A stretch of 64,000 nt of DNA from Roseivivax halodurans JCM 10272 (lineage in GTDB: Bacteria; Pseudomonadota; Alphaproteobacteria; Rhodobacterales; Rhodobacteraceae), in assembly GCF_000521785.1 (NCBI RefSeq), contig NZ_JALZ01000008.1, forward strand, positions 62,001-126,000, given 5' to 3'. Shown piece after piece: positions 50,447 through 58,017 of the stretch. Positions within the stretch are counted from its first letter, which is position 1. Every line of letters starts with the position of its first letter. Both the position numbers and the translations under genes were made by a program. The notes below the pieces were generated by a model. The model saw only the letters and a program-made list of their open reading frames with translations, had not been told where the DNA came from and searched no databases.

Positions 50447-53400
50447 TCAGAAATCCTCGACCGCCAGAACGCCGCCGAGGGATTTCACCGCGCCCTTGAT
50501 CTCGGGCGTCACCGGGAACTCCTCCTGCAGGTCGATCACCGTGTCGCCGGGCAGGCCGCAGGAGCCGGGCAGCAGGATCTGGACCGGGCCGCGGGCCGCC
50601 TTCGGGAGCTGCCCGGCGGCGCGGGTGAGGATCGAGGCGACGTGCTGGATCGCCGGGGCCTGGTCGAGGAAGATGCGCAGGCCCATGGAGCCCGCATCGG
50701 CGACGGCGACGTCCACCGGGGCGACGGCGCGGCCGAGAAGTTTCAGCTGGTCGCTTTCGAGCGTCGCCTCGCAGGTGATGACGACCTTCATGCCGGTCTC
50801 GAGATGTTCGCGGGATTTCTCCAGCGTCTCGGAAAAGAGCGTGACCTCGTAGGCCCCCGTGGGGTCCGACAGCGCGACGAAGGCGAAGCGGTTGCCGCGG
50901 GCGGATTTCCTCTCCTGCCGGGCCGCCACCACCCCCGCCATCTTGGCGAGGAAGGGCTGGGCCTCCGCTTTCCGCTGCACCTCGTCGAGCGTCATCACCT
51001 GACGGCGCTTGAGCGGCGCCATGTAATCGTCGAGCGGGTGGCCGGAGAGGTAGAAGCCGACCGCCTTGAATTCCTCGGACAGCCGCTCGGCCGGCAGCCA
51101 GTCGTTCACCGGTGGCAGGCGCGGCTCGGGCAGATCGTCGCCCGCATCGCCGAAGAGCGACACCTGATTGCTGTTCTTCTGCTCGTGCACCGCGGCGGAA
51201 TAGGCGACCAGCGCATCGAGGCTGTCGAAGACCCGGCGGCGGTTGCGGTCGAGCTGGTCGAAGGCCCCGGCGCGGGCCATCATCTCGAGCGGGCGCTTGC
51301 CGACGCGCTTGAGGTCCACGCGGCGGGCGAAATCGTAGAGCGTCGCGAAGGGCTGATCGCCCCTGCCCTCGACCACCAGCCGCATCGCGTCGAGGCCGAC
51401 GTTCTTGAGCGCGCCGAGGGCGTAGACCAGTTCTCCGTTCACCACGTCGAAGGTCTCGATCGAGCGGTTCACGCAAGGCGCGACCCAGGGCAGTTCGAGG
51501 CCTTTCTTCACCTCCTCGAAATAGATCGCGAGCTTGTCGGTGAGGTGGATGTCGCAGTTCATGACGCCGGCCATGAATTCCACGGGGTGGTTCGCCTTGA
51601 GCCACGCGGTCTGGTAGCTGACCACGGCATAGGCGGCGGCGTGGGACTTGTTGAAGCCGTAATTCGCGAACTTGTCGAGCAGGTGCCAGACCTCGACCGC
51701 CTTGTCCTGATCGACGCCGTTGGCCTTGGCGCCCTCGATGAACTTGGGGCGTTCGGCGTCCATCGCCTCCTGGATCTTCTTGCCCATCGCGCGGCGCAGA
51801 AGGTCGGCGCCGCCGAGGCTGTAGCCCGCCATCTCCTGCGCGATCTGCATCACCTGTTCCTGATAGACGATGATGCCCTGCGTCTCGTCGAGGATGTGGT
51901 CGATGGAGGGATGGATGCCCGCGCGCTCGCGCTTGCCGTTCTTGACGTCGCAATAGACCGGGATGTTCTCCATCGGGCCCGGGCGGTAGAGCGCCACCAG
52001 CGCGACGATGTCCTCGATGCAGGTGGGCTTCATGCGCTTCAGCGCATCCATCATGCCCGAACTTTCCACCTGGAACACCGCGACGGTCTTGGCCTTCGCG
52101 TAGAGCTCGTAGGTGACCTCGTCGTCGAGGGGGATCTGGCCGATGTCGTTCTCGGCGCCGTCGAAGGGCTCGTAGATCGTCTGCCCGTCCGCCGAGACGT
52201 GCAGGTCGCGCCCCGACTTGTGGATCAGGTCGATGGCGTTCTGGATGACGGTGAGCGTCTTGAGGCCGAGGAAGTCGAACTTCACGAGACCCGCCTGCTC
52301 GACCCACTTCATGTTGAACTGGGTCGCCGGCATGTCCGAGCGCGGATCCTGGTAGAGCGGCACGAGGTGGTCGAGCGGCCGGTCGCCGATCACCACGCCC
52401 GCGGCGTGGGTCGAGGCGTTCCGGAGCAGCCCCTCGACCTGCTGTCCGTAGGTCAGGAGGCGGTTGACCACCTCCTCCTTGCGGGCCTCTTCGGCGAGGC
52501 GCGGCTCGTCCTTCAGCGCCTTCTCGATCGAGACCGGTTTCACGCCCTCGACCGGGATCATCTTGGACAGGCGGTCCACATGCATGAACGGCATCTGCAG
52601 CACGCGGCCGACGTCGCGCACCGCGGCCTTGGAGAGGAGCGCACCGAAGGTGATGATCTGACCGACCTTATCGCGGCCGTACTTCTCCTGGACGTAGCGG
52701 ATGACCTCCTCGCGGCGGTCCATGCAGAAGTCGATGTCGAAGTCCGGCATCGAGACCCGCTCGGGGTTCAGGAACCGCTCGAAGAGCAGCGAGTAGCGCA
52801 GGGGATCGAGGTCGGTGATCGTCAGCGCGTAGGCGACGAGGCTGCCCGCGCCCGAGCCGCGGCCCGGACCGACGGGAATGTCGTGCTCCTTCGCCCACTT
52901 GATGAAGTCGGCGACGATCAGGAAGTAGCCCGGAAAGCCCATCCCCTCGATGATGCCGAGCTCGAAATCGAGGCGTTTCTGGTACTCCTCGACCGGCACG
53001 GCATGGGGGATCACGGCGAGGCGGTTCTTCAGGCCCTCGTTCGCCTGGCGGCGCAGCTCGTCCACCTCGTCGTCGGCGAAGCGCGGCAGGATCGGGTCGC
53101 GCTTGTAGACCTTGAAGGCGCAGCGCTGCGCGATCTCGACGGTGTTCTCGACGGCCTCGGGCAGGTCGGCGAAGAGCGTCACCATCTCCTGCGGCGACTT
53201 GAAGTAGTGCTGCGGGGTCAGGCGGCGGCGCTCGTCCTGCTGGTCCACATAGGCGCCGTCGGCGATGCAGAGGAGCGCGTCGTGCGCCTCGTACATCTCG
53301 GTCTTGGGGAAGTGCACGTCGTTGGTGGCGACGAGCGGCAGGCCCATCTCGTAGGCCATCTCGACGAAGCCGCGCTCGGTCTGCACTTCCTTCTCGGGCG

Positions 53401-53950
53401 CGCCGCCCTCGCCGGGGTGGCGCTGCAGCTCGACATAGAGGCGGTCGTGGAAGGCGGCGTGGAGGCGCACGAGCAGCGCCTCGGCGGCGCCGCGGCTGCC
53501 CTGCCGCAGGAGCATGCCCACGGGGCCGTCGGCGCCGCCGGTCAGGCAGATGATGTCCTCGGAATGGGCCTCGAGCTCGCCCAGCGTGATGTGCCCCTTC
53601 TCGCCGTCGCCGCGCAGGTAGAGGCACGAGTTGAGCTTCATCAGGTGCTCGTAGCCGCGCTCGGACTGGGCGAGGAGAACGACGGGGGCGGGATCGCGGG
53701 GGCGCTCGCCCTGCTGCGGATCGACGTAGCGCAGGTCCATCTGGCAGCCGACGATGGGCTGGATGCCCGCGCCCGCCGCGCCCACCGAGAATTCGAGCGC
53801 GGCGAAGAGGTTGTTGGTGTCGGTGACGGCGACTGCCGGCATGCCCATCGACTCGCAGAGGCCGGGCAGCTTCTTCAGCCGCACGGCGCCTTCGAGAAGG
53901 GAATATTCGGTATGGACGCGGAGATGGATGAATCGGGGGGCGCTGCTCAT
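50447..53950 (-). CDS. dnaE: DNA polymerase III subunit alpha
   Basis: 1167-aa replicative polymerase. N-terminal PHP domain (FIHLRVHTEYSLLEGAVRL, at residues 6-24; VTDTNNLFAALEF), palm with the acidic catalytic pair in MPDFDIDFCMDRREEVIRYV at about 400, and the finger region GPGRGSGAGSLVAYAL. C-terminal OB domain with FAFVALSDPTGAYEVTLF at about 985-1002. Length is normal for DnaE1. Start ATG at 53950. Confidence 0.97.
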   Translation of the reverse strand: MSSAPRFIHLRVHTEYSLLEGAVRLKKLPGLCESMGMPAVAVTDTNNLFAALEFSVGAAGAGIQPIVGCQMDLRYVDPQQGERPRDPAPVVLLAQSERGYEHLMKLNSCLYLRGDGEKGHITLGELEAHSEDIICLTGGADGPVGMLLRQGSRGAAEALLVRLHAAFHDRLYVELQRHPGEGGAPEKEVQTERGFVEMAYEMGLPLVATNDVHFPKTEMYEAHDALLCIADGAYVDQQDERRRLTPQHYFKSPQEMVTLFADLPEAVENTVEIAQRCAFKVYKRDPILPRFADDEVDELRRQANEGLKNRLAVIPHAVPVEEYQKRLDFELGIIEGMGFPGYFLIVADFIKWAKEHDIPVGPGRGSGAGSLVAYALTITDLDPLRYSLLFERFLNPERVSMPDFDIDFCMDRREEVIRYVQEKYGRDKVGQIITFGALLSKAAVRDVGRVLQMPFMHVDRLSKMIPVEGVKPVSIEKALKDEPRLAEEARKEEVVNRLLTYGQQVEGLLRNASTHAAGVVIGDRPLDHLVPLYQDPRSDMPATQFNMKWVEQAGLVKFDFLGLKTLTVIQNAIDLIHKSGRDLHVSADGQTIYEPFDGAENDIGQIPLDDEVTYELYAKAKTVAVFQVESSGMMDALKRMKPTCIEDIVALVALYRPGPMENIPVYCDVKNGKRERAGIHPSIDHILDETQGIIVYQEQVMQIAQEMAGYSLGGADLLRRAMGKKIQEAMDAERPKFIEGAKANGVDQDKAVEVWHLLDKFANYGFNKSHAAAYAVVSYQTAWLKANHPVEFMAGVMNCDIHLTDKLAIYFEEVKKGLELPWVAPCVNRSIETFDVVNGELVYALGALKNVGLDAMRLVVEGRGDQPFATLYDFARRVDLKRVGKRPLEMMARAGAFDQLDRNRRRVFDSLDALVAYSAAVHEQKNSNQVSLFGDAGDDLPEPRLPPVNDWLPAERLSEEFKAVGFYLSGHPLDDYMAPLKRRQVMTLDEVQRKAEAQPFLAKMAGVVAARQERKSARGNRFAFVALSDPTGAYEVTLFSETLEKSREHLETGMKVVITCEATLESDQLKLLGRAVAPVDVAVADAGSMGLRIFLDQAPAIQHVASILTRAAGQLPKAARGPVQILLPGSCGLPGDTVIDLQEEFPVTPEIKGAVKSLGGVLAVEDF

Positions 53951-54001
53951 GCACCCACGATATGTGGTATGGTTGCGCCGCGAAAGAGCCTTCGGGGGCG
54001 T

Positions 54002-54037
54002 GCAACAGCGGCCGCCGGTGGCGTACCGGCGGGTTGC
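54002..54037 (-). terminator. Hairpin after the first VPLPA-CTERM gene
   Basis: CCGCCGGT/ACCGGCGG (8 bp, 5-base loop) is nested in outer arms GCAAC/GTTGC, starting 5 bases after the stop. No T-run follows. It is likely a terminator or 3'-end stabiliser before dnaE. Confidence 0.5.
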
Positions 54038-54041
54038 GTTG

Positions 54042-54812
54042 TCAGGCTGCCTTGCGGCGCCGCGCGATCCCGGCCGTCAGCCCGAACGCGCCGAGCAGCA
54101 TGAGCCCGGTGGCCGGAAGCGGCACCGCGCTCACCATGACCGCGGCGCCGTCGATCGTGAAGGCGTCGTTGGTCTTGCTGTTGGCGAGCAGGATCTGGGC
54201 CGAACTCATCGGCTTGTCGAAGACGATCTCCCACAACTGGCGGTTATTATTGGTGCCCTTGGAGAAGGTCGTCGCCTCTCCGTCATTCACAGAAACCGCC
54301 AGCGACGCACCGGCATCGGCCGCGTCGCGGATCGCGAAGACGACACTCGTGAACTTCTTGTTGCCGGGCAGGACGACATCCCAGACCATGCCGAGCGTGT
54401 CGTTGGAGTTCAGCGCCTTGCCTCCCTTCGTCGACGTGATGTTGCCCTGGCCGTTGATCGCCCGCTCGTCCTGCAGCGCGATGGAATTGCACGACCGGGT
54501 CCCGGCCGAACTGAACCTGGCGCAGGTGCTGCCGCTGCCGACACCCGATCCGTGCGTGCGGAATGTACCGACGGAGGTGCCGATGGATCCGGCGATCTCG
54601 CCGTAGGACTTCGATGCGCTTCGGCTTCCGGGCGTGCCGCCCGCGAAGGTGTAGTTCAGGGTGGAGGGATCGTCGAAATTCTCGAAAGCGGCGGCCTTCG
54701 CCGTCTTGGCCTGGTGCTTTTCGAAAGAGAACGACTCGTGGGTGATGGAGGCTGCCGATGCGGACGTCGCCATGGCGACGGCAATTATGGCGCCACAGAA
54801 AAGGCTCTTCAT
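54042..54812 (-). CDS. VPLPA-CTERM sorting domain protein, copy 1
   Basis: 256-aa exported protein. Signal peptide MKSLFCGAIIAVAMATSASAA; Ser/Gly/Thr/Asn-rich beta-type body; and a C-terminal tripartite signal VPLPATGLMLLGAFGLTAGIARRRKAA-type, i.e. VPLPA motif, hydrophobic helix, basic RRRK tail. This is the VPLPA-CTERM class of PEP-CTERM-like sorting signal, thought to be processed by an exosortase and linked to exopolysaccharide. The passenger domain is unrecognised. It is a paralogue of the gene at 55267, most similar around WDVxLPG, FxSVxFAxRDAADAGA and RQLWEIVFDKPMS. No exosortase gene is in the window. Confidence 0.85.
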   Translation of the reverse strand: MKSLFCGAIIAVAMATSASAASITHESFSFEKHQAKTAKAAAFENFDDPSTLNYTFAGGTPGSRSASKSYGEIAGSIGTSVGTFRTHGSGVGSGSTCARFSSAGTRSCNSIALQDERAINGQGNITSTKGGKALNSNDTLGMVWDVVLPGNKKFTSVVFAIRDAADAGASLAVSVNDGEATTFSKGTNNNRQLWEIVFDKPMSSAQILLANSKTNDAFTIDGAAVMVSAVPLPATGLMLLGAFGLTAGIARRRKAA

Positions 54813-54940
54813 GGTCTACACTCATAAAAGGTCGGTCACTGACAACCACTCGTAAAACATAAACTTTTCGCAACTCACGAGAGGCTGGGGATCTTGAACC
54901 CGAGACGAAATGTGGCCCTCGCAGGGCCATATTCAACCCT

Positions 54941-54970
54941 TTTGGGTCTCAATTGTGGCATAATTAAGGC
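54941..54970 (-). promoter_or_regulatory. Shared upstream box of VPLPA-CTERM copy 1
   Basis: Thirty bases here match the region upstream of copy 2 at 56182-56211 in 21 of 30 positions without gaps (common core ATT-R-TG-M-CACA-R-TT). The box starts 128 bases before the ATG, against 126 for copy 2, and each is followed by a small G+C hairpin (54913-54929 here). Likely a duplicated promoter or operator. Confidence 0.5.
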
Positions 54971-55231
54971 GAGACATCGCCGCAGCAGCGGACAACTTGC
55001 CGGATCGGCGGTGCTCGTCATGGTAGCACGGACGCGTCGCCGGCGGAGGTTCGGTGTAGCGTCGATCCTTCTTACAGTCGACAATGGACTGGATGCTGGC
55101 GGAGCTCACGCCGAACAAGAGGTCCGGAGAGGGGCAGAGGTTTTGCAGGCCCGCACCCGTCCAGCACCGTCGGCACATGCACCCTGGTTAAGTGGCATGC
55201 CTGCGCCGCGAAAGGTTTGGACGCTTAAGTT

Positions 55232-55260
55232 GCGCCCACCGGTTTCGGACCGGCGGGCGC
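55232..55260 (-). terminator. Terminator hairpin of VPLPA-CTERM copy 2
   Basis: A 12-bp stem (GCGCCCGCCGGT with ACCGGTGGGCGC, one G-T pair on the RNA) and a 5-base loop begin 6 bases after the stop; it is followed by AACTTAAG on the minus strand rather than a pure T-run. Confidence 0.65.
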
Positions 55261-55266
55261 GATGAG

Positions 55267-56055
55267 TCAGGCAGCCTTGCGACGCCGCGCGATCCCGGCC
55301 GACAGGCCGAGGGCGCCGAGCAGCATGAGCCCCCCGGCAGGAAGCGGAACGGCACTTACAGAGGGTGTCGCCGCGCTCGACATGACCGCTGCGCCATCGA
55401 GCGAAAACGAGTCGTTGGTCTTGCTGTGGGTGATCAGGATCCGGGCCGCACTCATCGGCTTGTCGAACACGATTTCCCACAATTGGCGGTCGTCGCTGGC
55501 GGCCTTGGAGAACCATTTCCCCTTCTCGCCATCCACCGAGACCGTCAGGCCCGCGCCAGCATCCGCCGCATCGCGAAGTGCGAAGATCACGCTCGTGAAC
55601 AAGGCTTTGCCGGGCAGGAACACGTCCCACGTGAAGCCGAGCGTGTCGTTGGAGTTCAGCGCTTGGCCACCCGAAGACGTGATGCCGCCCTGGCCGTTGA
55701 TGTCGCTGCCGTCCTGAAGCGCAATGGAGCTGCAGGTCATCGATCCGGGAGCCCTGAACCTGCGGCAGCTGTTGCCGCTGCCGACCCCGTCGCCATACGT
55801 GCTGAATGTCCCGACGGACGTGCCGATGGGTCCGGAGAGCTCCCCGTAGGTCCTGGCCTCCCCGTTTCCCCTGTAAGCACCGCCAGCGTAGCTGTAGCTC
55901 AGGCTGGAGGGGTCGTCGAAATCCTCGATCGCTGCGGCCTTGGCAGTCTTGGATTGATACGTTTCGTAGGAAAATTCTTGGTAGGATATCGAGGCGGCCG
56001 ATGCCGACGTCGCAAGGGCGACGGCAATTGTGGCGCCCGAAATAAGGCTTTTCAT
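55267..56055 (-). CDS. VPLPA-CTERM sorting domain protein, copy 2
   Basis: 262-aa paralogue of the gene at 54042. Signal peptide MKSLISGATIAVALATSASAA; similar body (TAKAAAIEDFDDPSSLSYSYAGG; INGQGGITSSGGQALNSNDTL); C-terminal VPLPAGG, hydrophobic helix and RRRKAA tail. The two copies differ by short insertions, notably an extra Ser/Ala-rich run before VPLPA here. ATG at 56055 is set by the signal peptide; a longer open frame upstream is not used. Expected to be exported and anchored or processed through its C-terminal signal. Confidence 0.86.
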   Translation of the reverse strand: MKSLISGATIAVALATSASAASISYQEFSYETYQSKTAKAAAIEDFDDPSSLSYSYAGGAYRGNGEARTYGELSGPIGTSVGTFSTYGDGVGSGNSCRRFRAPGSMTCSSIALQDGSDINGQGGITSSGGQALNSNDTLGFTWDVFLPGKALFTSVIFALRDAADAGAGLTVSVDGEKGKWFSKAASDDRQLWEIVFDKPMSAARILITHSKTNDSFSLDGAAVMSSAATPSVSAVPLPAGGLMLLGALGLSAGIARRRKAA

Positions 56056-56181
56056 GTACTCACTCTCGACTGTTGGTAACTGCGAACCACCCGTAACTGG
56101 ACTTGTTCCGTCGAATAAGTGGGGCTCGGCACATTCGTCACCGCCGGGAACAAGGCTTTTCGGATCCCGGGCGAGGCCCGC

Positions 56182-56211
56182 ATTGGGGCATAACTGTGTC
56201 ACAATAATGGC
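56182..56211 (-). promoter_or_regulatory. Shared upstream box of VPLPA-CTERM copy 2
   Basis: Counterpart of the box at 54941-54970, read GCCATTATTGTGACACAG and onward on the minus strand; contains a TGTGACACA palindrome. It begins 126 bases before the ATG and is followed by the hairpin CGGGC-CTC-GCCCG (56168-56180). Confidence 0.5.
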
Positions 56212-56297
56212 TTAGTGACCTCAGGTCATCGGCGGAACGTCTGCGCAAAACCCCGCGTTACGATTGTGTAAGATCAGGCTTGCAGAGGATTTGGGTC

Positions 56298-56477
56298 ATG
56301 GGACGGCTTGTCGGATTGGTGGTGCTCGTCATCGTCGTGCTGGTGGTTCTGGTTTGGCTTGGCTTCATCCAGCTCTCGCCGGAAGGCGAGGAGGCCCTCG
56401 AGAACACGCAGGAGAATGTCGGCCAGGCGGTCGAGAACACCGGCGAGGCGCTCCAGGGCGACGCCGCGACGGAGTGA
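56298..56477 (+). CDS. Small single-membrane-span protein
   Basis: 59 aa: a strongly hydrophobic N-terminal helix (MGRLVGLVVLVIVVLVVLVWLGF, about 20 residues of Val/Leu) followed by an acidic amphipathic tail (EGEEALENTQENVGQAVENTG). Not assignable to a known family by eye. ATG at 56298 with AGAGGA upstream. The hydrophobic-helix plus acidic-tail layout and clean start support a real gene; it lies between the VPLPA-CTERM genes and xdhA. Confidence 0.6.
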   Translation: MGRLVGLVVLVIVVLVVLVWLGFIQLSPEGEEALENTQENVGQAVENTGEALQGDAATE

Positions 56478-56658
56478 CCATTGCCTGCACGGCAGGCACA
56501 GCGCGCGTCGCCAGGGCGGCGTGCGCCGATTTTTTCCTTGCATCGACGCGGCACCGGCTTCTAGCCTCCGGTCTCGAACAACGACCGGCCCGCCGCCTTC
56601 TACGCCGCATCGAGGGCGCGCGACCCCACGGGCGATCGGTAACGCGGCGGGTTTCATC

Positions 56659-58017
56659 ATGGACATCGACTTTCTTCTGAACGGAGAGAGTGTCACGCTG
56701 CGGGGCGTCTCGCCGACCGGGACGCTGCTCGACTGGCTGCGCGGCAGCCGGGGGCTCACCGGCACGAAGGAGGGCTGCAACGAGGGCGATTGCGGCGCCT
56801 GCTCGGTCATCGTCACGGACGAGAGCGGCGCCAAGGCGCTGAACGCCTGCATCCTGTTCCTGCCGCAGCTTCACGGCAAGGCCGTGCGCACGGTCGAGGG
56901 GATCGCCGGGCCGGAGGGCGCGCTGCATCCGGTGCAGGAGGCGATGATCGCGCGGCACGGCAGCCAGTGCGGCTTCTGCACGCCCGGATTCATCACCACC
57001 ATGGCCGCGGCGCATTTGAACGGCGAGCGGAGCCACGACGACGCGCTTGCGGGCAATCTCTGCCGCTGCACCGGCTACGCGCCCATCGTGCGTGCCGCCG
57101 AGGATGCGGCCGAGGTGCCGGTGCCGGACTGGATGCGGGACGCCGCCCCCGGGGCGGCGGCGCTGGCGGAGGCGCCCGAGGGCCTGGACGATCTGCTGAA
57201 GCTTTATGCCGAGCGGCCCGAGGCGACCCTGGTTGCCGGTGCGACCGATGTGGGGCTCTGGGTCACCAAGGATCTGCGGGAGCTCGAGGAGCTGATCTTC
57301 CTGGGTCGCTGCCGCGACCTGCAAGAGATCGAGGTCGGCGCGGACGACATCCGGATCGGCGCGGGCGTGACCATGGACCGGGTCTACCGGGCGATGCGCG
57401 AGCATCACCCCTCCTACGCCGAGATGATCCGGCGCTACGGCGGCGGGCAGGTGCGCGCGGCGGCGACGATCGGCGGCAACATCGCCAACGGCTCGCCCAT
57501 CGGGGACAACCCGCCGGCGCTGATCGCGCTCGGCGCGACGCTGCATCTTGCCCATGCCGGCGGACGGCGCGAGATGCCGATCGAGGAGTTCTTCCTCGAT
57601 TACGGCAAGCAGGACCGCGCTCCGGGCGAGATCGTCGAGGCGGTGACCCTGCCGCGCTCCGCGCCGCGGATGAAGGTCTGGAAGCTCTCGAAGCGCTTCG
57701 ACCAGGACATCTCGGCGGTGTGCGGTGCCTTCGACATCGAGGTCACCGAGGGCCGCGTGAGCGCGGCGCGGATCGCCTTCGGCGGCATGGCGGCGATTCC
57801 GAAGCGGGCACGCGCCGTCGAGACGGCGCTGATCGGCCAGCGCTGGGACGAGAGTGCCGCTGCGTCGGTGCAGGACGTCTGGGAGGAGGACTTCCAGCCG
57901 ATGACCGACATGCGCGCCTCGGCCGGGTACCGGCTCGCGGCGGCGCGCAACATGCTGTCGCGCTATCTTCTGGAAGATCTCGGCGCCGAGACCCACGTGC
58001 TGGAGGTGAGCCCATGA
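56659..58017 (+). CDS. xdhA: Xanthine dehydrogenase small subunit (2Fe-2S/FAD)
   Basis: 452 aa. The N-terminal ferredoxin domain ligates the first 2Fe-2S cluster with KEGCNEGDCGACSVIV and a later ALNAC; the second cluster is in SQCGFCTPGF and NLCRCTGYAPI. The FAD-binding domain follows (about residues 175-440; LVAGATDVGLWVTKDLR; AAATIGGNIANGSPIGDNPP). The electron path is complete. Its stop overlaps xdhB in ATGA. Confidence 0.96.
   Translation: MDIDFLLNGESVTLRGVSPTGTLLDWLRGSRGLTGTKEGCNEGDCGACSVIVTDESGAKALNACILFLPQLHGKAVRTVEGIAGPEGALHPVQEAMIARHGSQCGFCTPGFITTMAAAHLNGERSHDDALAGNLCRCTGYAPIVRAAEDAAEVPVPDWMRDAAPGAAALAEAPEGLDDLLKLYAERPEATLVAGATDVGLWVTKDLRELEELIFLGRCRDLQEIEVGADDIRIGAGVTMDRVYRAMREHHPSYAEMIRRYGGGQVRAAATIGGNIANGSPIGDNPPALIALGATLHLAHAGGRREMPIEEFFLDYGKQDRAPGEIVEAVTLPRSAPRMKVWKLSKRFDQDISAVCGAFDIEVTEGRVSAARIAFGGMAAIPKRARAVETALIGQRWDESAAASVQDVWEEDFQPMTDMRASAGYRLAAARNMLSRYLLEDLGAETHVLEVSP

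Larger units (their letters stand above)
54813..55266. other. 454-base intergenic region between the VPLPA-CTERM paralogues
   Basis: Holds, from right to left, the terminator of copy 2 (55232-55260), a stretch with no recognisable gene (about 54980-55220), the conserved box at 54941-54970, a leader hairpin at 54913-54929, and about 90 bases of AT-richer leader before copy 1. No supported coding sequence. Confidence 0.55.

Noticed and set aside
48563-54103. A plus-strand open frame of about 1,846 codons antisense to hisS and dnaE
   Set aside because: It has no recognisable domains, an Ala/Arg/Glu/Val/Leu-only composition typical of antisense frames in high-G+C DNA, and lies fully opposite well-supported genes.
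54894-55265. Open frames on both strands between the two VPLPA-CTERM genes
   Set aside because: No motif, no supported start, and they run across the conserved box, leader hairpin and terminator.
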